The notes beneath the pieces are model-generated. The model was given only the letters and a program-made list of their open reading frames with translations, did no database searches and was not told the origin of the DNA. A program made the translations under genes and the position numbers. Positions 54,765 through 64,000 of a stretch of 64,000 nucleotides of DNA are shown piece by piece. Numbering within the stretch: position 1 is the first letter of the stretch; each line of letters opens with the position of its first letter. Location: the NCBI GenBank assembly GCA_025331565.1, contig JAFREQ010000283.1, forward strand, positions 21,430 to 85,429, written 5' to 3'. The DNA is from Holacanthus passer. Taxonomy: Eukaryota > Chordata > Actinopteri > Pomacanthidae.

Positions 54765-56159
54765 ATGTATTCTTGTAACCTATGTGAAGAAAACGTTCCG
54801 TCAGTAAAAGCATATGTTTTACACTGCAAACTGCACCGCAATGAACCCCGACGTGTTTTTAAATATGTTGGAACAAGTTGTAAGCAGGTGTTTTCTGGAT
54901 ATGCAGCTTTAAAGTCACACTTCCATCGCCATTACAACAGTACACCAGCAGTTACTCAGGATACGACTTTAATGCCATTAAAATGCACCGTCTCACTTTG
55001 TGAACGCCAGTGTGAGGGAACGAAATCATTGGTTGCTCACTTAAAGGAGCACATAGCAGAGGGGCGTCATGTAGCTTGCCCAGTGAGAGGATGCACAAGT
55101 GTGTTCACTGCAAAAACGTCTTTTACCTCTCACATGTCCAGAAAGCACGGACATTGTTCAGAAAATGTGATTTGTACATCAATTAGAGATATACAGTGTC
55201 AGACTCCCACTACAAGTGCTACCACACAGAGAGCAGCCAATGTGTCAGATGCTGACGACACTGTTGGGGATGGGTCTAATTTCAGTGGCCTGTATCTGAG
55301 AAATATATGTATGTTTTACTTAAAACTACAGGGACAGCATCTTCTTCCAGCGTCTACCATTCAAGACATCATTGAAGAAATACAGAATATATATGAGTTG
55401 GGACAGACATATACTTTGAATCAACTTAACTTACTTCTAAAAGATAAGTCAGCTTCAGATGAAGACATTGTAAAAATCTGTGACACAATTAAACAATCTG
55501 ACTTGTTTACAGCTTGCCACACAGGCCCATGCCCATGAGAACTGCTTACTCAAGAGCCCAGGGCTTTAAAGACATGTTCAGATATGTGGAGTCCAAGAAA
55601 GTGTTGTTGGGCAGAGATGAGAACAGGACACAGAGGTGTGCCTATTATATTCCTGTGCTAGACACTTTAAAGGGTATGCTGGAGTCTGGTTTTTGGCAGG
55701 GCCTCATGTCAGTGGATCCTAATGATGTTTCTAAAACAGATGTTCTCTCTGACAGTTGTGATAGTAAGGTGTTTATGTCAAACACATTTTTTCATTTTAC
55801 ATTCTTTCCCCATGTGCAATCAAATGTTGACCACATGCAGCTGGTTTTGTTGTGTAGAGAGAAAGACTTTAAGGAATTTGGCCATGCCAAGGTTTTTTTC
55901 TGAACTTCTTACTGATCTGAAACAACTGGAGGAAAATGGGATAACAATGGGAGATGAACTTGTAGTAAAGGGAGCTCTCTACTGCATTGCTGGAGACAAC
56001 CTGGGCTCTCACACAATTGGTGGTTTTACAGAAAATTTCAGTTCTTCTGAGTACTTCTACAGATGTTGTCTGATTTCTCGAACTGAATTTCAGGGTGCTG
56101 ATCCTAACATCTGTGGACTGGAGCGGACTCCAGAAATGTACAGACACATGACGACATGA
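54765..56159 (+). pseudogene. Zinc-finger DNA transposase remnant, third family member
   Basis: The first frame (54765-55538) encodes N-terminal C2H2-type fingers: CNLCEENVPSVKAYVLHCKLH, CKQVFSGYAALKSHFHRH, CSLCER-like CTVSLCERQCEGTKSLVAHL and CPVRGCTSVFTAKTSFTSHM. A linker with QDIIEEIQNIYELGQ follows. A shift near 55530 leads to AYSRAQGFKDMFRYVESKKV and a YIPVLDTLKGML stretch. A run of seven T at about 55892 causes another shift, into LLTDLKQLEENGI, then GDNLGSHTIGGFTENFSSSE and YFYRCC. The reading stops at 56159 where another repeat begins, so the C-terminal half is gone. The GDNLG.H.I..F.E.FS block matches the locus at 2563-5165, linking the two. Frames are long, so this copy is younger. 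KDZ assignment is tentative. Confidence 0.68.
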
Positions 56160-57267
56160 ACTTCTGCCAGTGGAAGTAAATACAGTTCCACCAAATATTC
56201 CAGTTGGACAAACGCCTGTTCCCGCTCCAGCTACGAAGGACGATTCCCTCTCAGTGTAGGTGCAGGTCACATATTTGACCCTAGGCTTTGAATCAAAACC
56301 AAACTCAGTTATGAGGCTGTTGAAGGCCCTGCTTCTTAGTCTTGGACAACGCTGCGGCCGCTCCCATTTCTTATGCCATATCACGCTCCTGCTCCATGCT
56401 CTGACTCTACATCCAGAGTGTTTGTCAGGTTTAGTCCTTAAAACCGTATTCATTTCTGCACACATTTCTTTTCTTTCTTTCTTTTTTTACACTATTCACC
56501 AAAACACTACTCGTTCATTGAGTCGTAAATCAACAGTTCTTTACAAAGTGTAGTGGCTATCTTTAGTCTACATATTTCTTACTTCTTAATTTGTAAATTT
56601 AATAATTAATTATTTCATTAAATCATCATTCAAGTAATTTTTAATTTTCTTAACTTCTTTATTTTTTATATTCAACATGTGACGCTAATACACTCTGTAT
56701 TTAAGTCAGTTCACTTAGAGTTCTTACGAGTAATATCTTTTAAAAATACCTACCATTCAAATTGGTCCACACAATCTCTCCGTAGCTTCAGCTTCATTTT
56801 ATGCCAACACGAATTGCATTTAATTTCCTTTGTAGTATTTTTTTATATACTGGCCAAAGCAGGCATTTTAGCAGCTCACAAAAATTAAACCTCCAAGTTC
56901 ACCGCCTGTGTTTGAACGCATATCCCGCCTTTATGAATGAATGGATGGGCCCAGCAGAAAACTTGAAACTCCCACAAGGCAGTTCGACATGTTTACATGT
57001 CTTTAGAGAGCGGTCAGCAGCGTTGCCAGATGGACGACAGTTATCGTATTTGTACAATAATTGTGCCCTTTGGACTATAAACGGTCAGTGATGCCAAAAG
57101 TCCCATAATGTACGTTAATTTAATCATTGTATTATTACATTATTACTATGTATTACTACCACTTGTATGTGCGTCAATTGCTGCCTTCCAGTGTCGTGGG
57201 AAATTAAAAATCACATCTACAGCGCAGAGGAAAGATGCAACAAATCTATAACATCGAAACATCACAC
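56153..57267 (+). repeat. Third copy of the inner arm sequence
   Basis: Direct copy of 13039-14177 and reverse complement of 31755-32880. It shares with the right-arm copy the shortened CTTGGACAACGC junction (the left arm has 19 bp more at about 13234) and the TATTATTACATTATTAC version near 57128. It is therefore closer to the right-arm copy. It starts exactly where the transposase reading frame is cut (ACATGAACTTCTGCC). Confidence 0.88.
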
Positions 57268-58972
57268 CAGAGCCGGCCCAAGGCATATATATATATATTG
57301 GGATTGTTGTTGTTTTTGTTATTGCTTGAAAACAACGTTTTTGCTAACGTTTAATAGCAAACACTAATTACAACGTCACCTTGTTTGCTAGCAAGTGTGC
57401 TAGCAAGATGTTTTTGCATCAGGCTACTAGTTATAGTTTGAGATATGTTGTTTGCACAAATTGCCGGGTACAAAGAGCCTGGGAATTCATGTGAGTAAAA
57501 TAAACAGTCCTTATTACATCAACTCATAAGTTATGTGAAACTTCCCCAGGAGCACTGTTAAAGTACTTTGGCACAGAAGCCCAGTCCACATCCTCAGGCT
57601 CAGCCGTGGGTAATACGTCAGGTGAGGAAGACTGTCACCATACCATATACGTTCAATGTCTAAGTATAAGGATTACACCTGAAGGGAAATAAATTAAGTC
57701 AAAGTATCGAATTAATATGTGTGTATATGTATGTATGTATCCCCTCTTAGGTCCATCTCCGTCCTCTCCAGAAGCCTGTCTTGAACCCCCATCCTCTGTG
57801 CCCCCTGTCCCCTCTGTGTCGGCTACCACAGCTGATTTACCTGGTAAATTAATAGCAATACACATTTTATATAACTGTTAAATTATTTCATTAAGATTTA
57901 ATCTAAGATATAATCATATTATGAGGGACTTGTTAGACAATGCACATTATCTTAAAATTTCTGAAGCAAATTTCAGTTGTTCAACTGGCAGAGTTTATCT
58001 TATTACAAGCAAAAATAAACTGATATAATGAAATTTTAATCATTTTTGTTATTAAAAAAAAGTAAGCAGCATCATTTTTCTAGTGTAATATTTCATCTAA
58101 CATGGCTAGCTTTTGTTGCTTTTTTTTTTTCATCCTAGGTCCATCCACTCCAGAGCACTTTCTTGCACCGCCATCCTCTGTGCCCACTGCCCCCTCTGTG
58201 TCTGCTACCCCTGCTGATCTACCCGGTAAGTTAACAGCAAAACATCCTTTGTAATTGCTCATTGTATTGTAGAACATTCAGAGATTAATAATTCAGTCCA
58301 GGACTGTAATTTAATGGCTTTATAGGTCCTTCTTTTTAAAGTCATCGTCTTTCTTTTGTCACTTCCTCAGCAACTTCCATCACAACATCGTCTACACAGT
58401 ATGGATCATCACCAGCTCTGCCAGTGGACCCAGCTGAGTGGCCCTCTGTACTGTACTCAATTCTGTCTGTTGTCTGTGTTGTTTTTTTTACATTTATCGA
58501 AGTGATTTTATTTGTTGTTGCACTTTATTGTTGTTCAACTAAAAATTATTCTTGCACATTGCTGTTGCAGTTTTTCTTTTATGAAACAAAAAATCATAAA
58601 CCAGATGACACTTCTACAGTAAATATATTGCTTTATGACTTGGAGTGTTGTGTAAATAAACCCCAGGCTGCTCTTGTAGCTGAATGTGCTACATTTTGAA
58701 ATTAACAATCATATGTGGCACCCTTGGCATCATTCATCATTCATTCATTGGTATTATTTGTATTATTATTGCATTGGTATTTATGTAATTAACTGGGCCC
58801 CCCTTAAATGTGTAAAGATGTTAGGCTGACAAAAGGATAATGTAAACAACACTGCCAGAGCCACAATGGGTTTAGAATAGGTGTCTGAATGATCAACAAT
58901 TAATATTATTGAAATAGAGGGCCCCAAAATCAAATTTGGCTTAGGGCCCAATGGAGGCTTGGGCCGGCTCTG
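57268..58972 (+). mobile_element. hAT-like DNA transposon, copy C (non-autonomous)
   Basis: It begins CAGAGCCGGCCCAAGGCATA and ends GGGCCGGCTCTG. Exons on the plus strand: 57550-57621 (GALLKYFGTEAQ unit), 57751-57843 (93 bp) and 58139-58225 (87 bp), with AG/GT borders. A further one begins at 58371 after CACTTCCTCAG and encodes SSTQYGSSPALPVDPAEWPS. All keep one phase. DPAEWPSVL resembles the stretch that precedes the zinc finger in ZMYM1-like hAT proteins. After it the frame enters non-homologous 3' sequence, so the transposase is missing. It shares with copy B the deletion near the 5' end. Confidence 0.82.
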
Positions 58973-59048
58973 GCACTTGGGCCCCCCTCGTAGTGGCCGC
59001 GGGGCCCTAAGCAGGCGCTTAGTTCGCTTATGCCTTGGGCCGGCTCTG
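58973..59048 (-). mobile_element. Terminal 76 bp of another hAT copy
   Basis: The reverse complement is the 5' terminal sequence of copy A, from CAGAGCCGGCCCAAGGCATA through CCGCGGCCACTA. It is fused tail-to-tail with copy C and followed directly by the 340-bp direct repeat. Confidence 0.8.
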
Positions 59049-59390
59049 CCTGGTCGGGATCTCCTGTCCTGTGCAGAGGCAGAGCTGTGGACTCACTGCC
59101 CCTCTGGCTTTGCTTTAAGCCACTCTGGCTGAACATTGGGCAGATCAGAGGAGTGCACAGATTTTGGGGGGCTGTTGTTTAAAACAAGATAAAATGAAAT
59201 CAAATAATAAAATAAAAAGCACTGCCTGGCATTTCGCCTCACTTAGGCTTCGTTCATGGTTCACCAGTGTGGGTTAGGGTTTGGGTTAGGAAAATGGATC
59301 TGAGCCCGTCCCTTGAATTGGGTGGGAGGTAAATTATTTCTTCTTTGGAATTACAAATAGTTTTACTTTTTAATAAAAATCCCTTGACAC
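59049..59390 (+). repeat. Direct repeat, copy 2 (partner 46932-47262)
   Basis: It matches copy 1 with an 11-bp insertion (GTTTGGGTTAG) at about 59279. It begins at the base after a hAT terminus, so the hAT end may have inserted at, or moved with, this border. Confidence 0.85.
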
Positions 59391-59439
59391 AAGTTGGTTG
59401 ATTACACAACGGATATAAAAATAAAAATCAGTTCAATTT

Positions 59440-59660
59440 TATTTATGAAACTCAGAGAAGCATCCTCCCCTGCATCGGTAGACATTGCATATCTTGCAGC
59501 AAAAGACATTTTCGTGCTGCAGTCTCTTGTTGGTGCAGTTGATGTTGGAGTCCCTCAGTATTAGGACTGGTTTGTGCCCCTTGAAGAACCAGTCCTGGAT
59601 CTTCCTGTTGGGTCTGGCAGTGTGGTAGTTGGGTCTGTATTTGCCTGGGAGTGAGGAATG
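59440..59660 (-). pseudogene. Coding remnant resembling SGNH-hydrolase-like retroelement ORF
   Basis: The minus frame reads GKYRPNYHTARPNRKIQDWF, FKGHKPVLILRDSNIN, and ends in a Cys-rich CCKICNVYRCRGGC. KPVLILGDSN-like motifs mark SGNH-type esterase domains that occur in some fish retroelement proteins; here the G before DSN is R. Upstream on the minus strand (59700-59900) is a Pro-rich reading typical of the linker in such proteins. Too short for firm naming. Confidence 0.35.
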
Positions 59661-59754
59661 GAGATGTGTTGGGGTGGAAGGAGAATTGGGATGGGGGCGG
59701 GGGGAAGAGGGGGTGTTTGGGGTGGTAGGGGCAGTAGGTTTAGGATCGGGGTTA

Positions 59755-59808
59755 GATAAGATAAACCTTTATTCATCCCACAGCGGGGAAATTCACAAGA
59801 GCCAGGGG
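59755..59808. repeat. LINE-tail motif
   Basis: The motif AGATAAGATAAACCTTTATT followed by CATCCCACAGCGGGGAAATT is the familiar terminal motif of fish non-LTR elements. A related motif lies in the arms (8165-8215 and 40520-40570). Confidence 0.5.
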
Positions 59809-59949
59809 GAGAGATGGAGTCAGAGGAAGGAGGGGGGAGTAGGATTCAGGGGAGGAGGAGGAGTAATAGGATGGGTGGAGGGAGGAGGAGGGGAGGGGGC
59901 GCAGGACCTGGGGGTGGATCCAACATAACCAAAGGAATTAGATCAACAA

Positions 59950-61760
59950 GAGGACAATGGATGTAAAAAGTTTAAAACAATGGTTTGTTCAATGGTTTTG
60001 TTCACAGAGTTTGTCTGTCTGTATACCGTATACATTTCAGTTCACATTCAGCCAGCTGTGCCAGGGTCGGCGTGTTCTGGCCAATATTGCAGTCATTTCT
60101 TGTCTTTTTCAATGAAGGAAATTATGCAGTAAAAAAATAAGAAAGTTAAATTCTTTTTTACAAATATCAGCCTGAAGTGTTGACATTGTTCTATTGTCGA
60201 GCCTGCGCCAATAATTCAGATGCTGCTTAGCTTTTCTCACTGACATCTGTATAAGGACAACCACAGCATTTTTGCTGGGATGTCCATTTCTTTTAGCCCT
60301 GTTACACTTAGAACCATAAATTGAATGTCACAGCATTCTACGACATACATTTTGGTCCATGTGACTGATTTAAAATCAGCTGGGAGCGATATATCCCAAC
60401 TGCACCCTTAAACACACTCTTATTTACGTACTCCTCTTAGTGTCCTGGAAAGTTTAATGAACATTTTAAATCATGTGTGCCCTTTATGTGCGCTCCAGGA
60501 ACTATTTATCACAGTCACTGATTCTAATGAGAGACTCAAGACATACTCATTACAGTAAAAGTTGTTTCATTCTTTACATCTTAAAAAGATTTGAGGTTAA
60601 CCGCTTTTCCAAGAGAATATTTTTGCGTGCACATTTACCATATTTTATAAGCTTGGTGATGAAACATCCTCGTAAATCAGAAAAATATATTTCTAATAAA
60701 AAAATCATATTATTACTCAACAACGTTCATAAAGTGTCCAACTCAGTGACCGTTCTCATGCAGAGATAAAGGCACCAACAAGACGCCACTGTTGGTCGAA
60801 CAGGGTTGTTTCTTGCATGTTCACCTCATGTACAGGTTCAGAGAGTACTAACTGTATAAGCAGTATGAGCTAGTTCATGTGCTAAACTGTCCAGGGTCTC
60901 TCCTGTCTCTGCCTCGGGACACCCTCCTGTGACCCCGGACAGTGTAAGTGTTTCAGGAAAATGAATGGATGGATGGATTTTATTAGCCTGTTAAGGCGAA
61001 ACAAGTCCTGTAGAGAGACACAGCCGTACCAAAGTGCTTCACTCGCACTATAAAAAGTTTGTGGCAGGAGTAAACAGGAGTGCTTTTAGTGTATTTTTTC
61101 AAGAGTTGCTAAAGTGCTTTCAGAAGTATTTCAGAAATGTGTCCGAACAAGATTTCACTTATCCAGCTGTTTGAAGATATTTGGTCCAAACTTGAGGAGA
61201 AAATATCTGTAATAAAAGGCACATAATTACAGTTAAAATGTTGAGCTGCTAATATATCCCCAGCTTGCTGCCATGCAAGTGTAATTTCCTGCCTTTTAGA
61301 CTCGCAGCATTTAAAATCATTGTGGTGGGAAACTCATGATATGTAAACCATTTTCCTTTGTCAGATGCAGTTGCAGCATGCGTTTTGTATATTCTGACCC
61401 CTGACAAAGACAAGGCAGTTGGCATGCCTGATCCGTCCCTCCCTCTCCACTAGACTTTTCTTACAGAGCTGATGTGTAGGAGTAGAACAAAAAAGAGATG
61501 ACAGCTTTAATGTGAAGAAGAAGAAAATGTAATATCAATGCATTCCCCATATGCAATACAAACCTCTTAAACGGCATACCTCAGTACACAGGGCTATGTA
61601 ACTCATAAAATACCAACAAACTAAGTATTATTAAAATTGAACTTACTTTAACTTTAATTGATAAACTGAAGAAAGCTTTTCTAACACAGGTTTACATACA
61701 TACAGTTCCTACACAAGGAAACTTAAATCAGAGCCGAACAAGTTGCTCATCTTTCTATCC
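59950..61760. other. No gene recognised; region downstream of piwil1-like gene
   Basis: Ordinary intergenic DNA. GGATGGATGGATTTTATTAG at 60969 is simple sequence. The Piwi-like 3' UTR must lie below 61760. On the minus strand the first AATAAA-type signals after the stop need transcript data to place. Confidence 0.4.
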
Positions 61761-64000
61761 TCACAGGTAGAAGAGGACGTTGTCCAGATGCGCATGGTGT
61801 TCCCTGTGGATGCTCTTTGCCACAAGGAAAGCCAACTTGTGGGCGTATTGGCAGGGGGCAGGCACTGGGATGATCCCCTGAAGCACAAACATAGATCAGA
61901 AACTTGAGAATGTCAATTCCTAAATCAATCTCTTTGACCTTTACAACTAATTTATCGAGCTGTGATGTCGGCTCTGATCGTTCAGAAATATCGATCAGTG
62001 TATAAAGTTCAGAGTTGTACTCATGCAGGATGAAACAAACTTATTAACGCACTGATTTCAAAGCCGGCCTACCTGCACGTTGTAGTACATGTGGCACAGC
62101 TTGTAGGTGAGGCGCTGCATGTGATCAGGCTTCAGTCCACTGGTGTCGTACACAACATTGTAGTGGGTTGGGGAGACACTTCCAGTGCAACAAACCTGGC
62201 TCACGATGTAGAAGTCATACCTGGCAAACAAGGGTTGTAGCAGTTAACTCTACTAATGCTCCTCCTCCTCTATTAACGCTCCAACTAAATAAATACATGA
62301 AAAGATGCAGGAACAGCTTCAAAAAATAAAAACTTAAACACATACCACTCTGGATGGGTGACTTCGGAGTCAATGACGGTGCCTGGGGGAGGGTTGGTCA
62401 CTTTTCCATTGATGTAGGCAAAGAACCTGCAGCTGATGTGCTTATTCACCACCACCACACTCAGCTTGGGCCTGCAACGAGTAGATGGAGATGCTCTATC
62501 AGAGTGAGTGAGCTACATTCTACATAAGTACATTATGTCGATACTTTGATACTAGTACTGTTCATTACAGCAGAAGCGTTGGGGGGGGGGGCGGAGTCAG
62601 AGATGAAACCTTTGGACATGAAAAACTCACATGTAGTCTTGCCCCATGGACGTGATGGACTCTATGATCTGCGCGACCTCATGGTTGACAACACTGTGCA
62701 GCTGGCCGTCTCTCACGCCGTCTCTGTACACAATGATGTGCGACGGCAGGCAGTTGTTGAACTTCAGATAATCTGTCAGAGCAGCTGGAAAACAAACACA
62801 AGGTTATTATAGTTATGTTGAGATTGTTGATAGAGGAGATAGACATTTTTAAAATGAAGGCAAAGCGACTTGCCACTTAAGGCATTCTTCAGTCCGTCCA
62901 TGATTTCCTGACCTTGGTACTGCAGCACAGACTTTGAGAACCACCTTGACAAAGAAATTAGAACACGTTAAGAACAACCTAATTCACACTGTAGACCAGG
63001 GTACAGTATAGAAAGATACTGGGCCCACACTCAGCACCAACACGTCCCTGTTGTAGAGACTAACCTGCTCATGGTTTGGTTGAGGCTGGCCACTAGAGCT
63101 CCAATGGATCTTTTCCCAGCAACACTGTCATGGTAGCAGTCAATGCCCACAACCATCAGACGTTTGAGCTGCACAAAAAGGCGGGACACTCATTGAGTGT
63201 TATGTTCCTGCTCTGTCGCAAACAGCATTCATCAGTTTCCCCATTAGCAAACTTCAGTGTTTTTACTTCAACTTTAACCTTTGAGTAGACTCAAAAAGTG
63301 TCATGAAAACAAACGCACTGTCTGCCTTTCCTGCTTTTTCAGACTTGGACATGGACACATTTAATTGCAAGAAGTTACAGAATACATCACTACCTGAGAA
63401 ATGTTGAGAAACCTTATTTTTACAAGGTGGGGCACCCAGCACTAGAAATATCCACAACCAACACCTGAATCAGAGAATGTCACATAAGTATGTCTCACTT
63501 GTCTGACATAACCATGCATAAAGCCCCCAAACGCAGATAAATTGAAGATGGCAAGGGAAAAGAATCCCTTGGCACTTTGGATGTACATTTGTTCATCTAA
63601 GCCTTTGTGCATCCAGCTCCATATCTACAAAAAACAAACCTGATTCAGACCACAAAATTGATTTATGCAGCATTGACATGCTGTTTAGTGTCTTTGCGGA
63701 AGATTACACAGTACATTTTCATTCTCAATATGCTCTCAAACAACATCTAACAGCTTAATCCACTGAGAACTACTCAACTCGTTTTCCCAGAACACACCTT
63801 AACTTTTAATTTCTTCAATGAACATAATAATCAGTGTGCACATGACTTACGGGGATTTCCACACTCCAGAGCTCTCCTCCCATCTTGCAAGCCATCTGCA
63901 GCGCAATGTTCGTAACCACAGTCTTCAGCTCCTGAGGTCGGCGGAGAGAATGGGACACCACACACTGGCTGGGAGTGGGACAGTCCACACAAAGGTACTT
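61761..64000 (-). CDS. piwil1: Piwi-like protein 1 (ziwi-type), PIWI domain and C-terminus, partial
   Basis: Seven minus-strand exons with GT-AG introns join in frame: 64000-63851, 63168-63065, 62944-62877, 62784-62631, 62471-62346, 62220-62073 and 61877-61761 (stop TGA). They encode the last 288 residues; a whole Piwi protein is about 850, so the 5' part lies beyond the window. PIWI proteins bind piRNAs and silence transposons in the germ line. Catalytic positions are visible: first D in VVGIDCYHD, second D in IVYRDGV, H in APCQYAHKLAF. CPTPSQCVV, MACKMGGELWSVEIP, VSPTHYNVVYDTSGLKPDHM and RLTYKLCHMYYN fit Piwil1 rather than Piwil2. Oddities are NVQGIIPVPAPC, where the family normally has NWPG.IRVPAPC, and several changes around HHAHLDNVLFYL at the end. 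It is either a diverged orthologue or a paralogue. No stops or frameshifts are seen. Confidence 0.93.

Overview
The window looks like a transposon-rich piece of a teleost (ray-finned fish) nuclear genome. The evidence is a multi-exon Piwi-family gene with GT-AG introns at the right edge, vertebrate-type gene fragments (PIBF1-, FRMD4- and TSC2-like), and a repeat mix typical of fish: hAT, L1, a CR1/L2/Rex-like LINE, BEL/Pao, Penelope-like and retroviral gag remnants, plus a large DNA-transposase family. No prokaryotic features are seen. The only ordinary host gene recognised is the 3' half of a piwil1 (ziwi)-like gene on the minus strand (61761-64000, seven exons, running off the window).

Layout. 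1-2348: hAT transposon copy A inside a fragment of a second copy. 2563-5165: decayed DNA transposase on the minus strand. 5166-7014: unassigned DNA, an LTR-like segment and an L1 tail. 7015-14177: left arm of a large inverted duplication. 14178-31754: spacer holding a MITE-like element, a gag remnant, Penelope-type repeat ends, a TSC2 fragment, a 50/51-bp minisatellite, a 4.4-kb L1 (minus), a second decayed transposase (plus) and hAT copy B. 31755-41729: right arm, near-identical to the left arm but split by a 2.8-kb BEL/Pao element with 5-bp target duplications. 41814-50330: Penelope RT scrap, a long retroviral gag reading frame, LTR-like DNA, a gag scrap and a LINE RT remnant. 50926-53480: FRMD4-like and PIBF1 retrocopies joined to a Penelope-type repeat end. 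54765-56159: third transposase remnant, with zinc fingers. 56153-59048: a third copy of the inner arm sequence plus hAT copy C. 59049-61760: a duplicated 340-bp segment, a small coding remnant and empty intergenic DNA. 61761-64000: piwil1-like gene.

How it fits together. The repeats allow a relative order. The inverted duplication came before the BEL/Pao insertion, because only the right arm has that element and the left arm preserves the empty site. hAT copies B and C share the same internal deletion and the same left neighbour, so they descend from one copied segment rather than from two independent insertions. Apart from the Piwi gene nothing is clearly a working host gene. The retroelement reading frames at 34158-36129 and 43082-44353 are the best preserved coding sequences among the mobile DNA. 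Family names rest on reading the translations by eye; no database search was possible.
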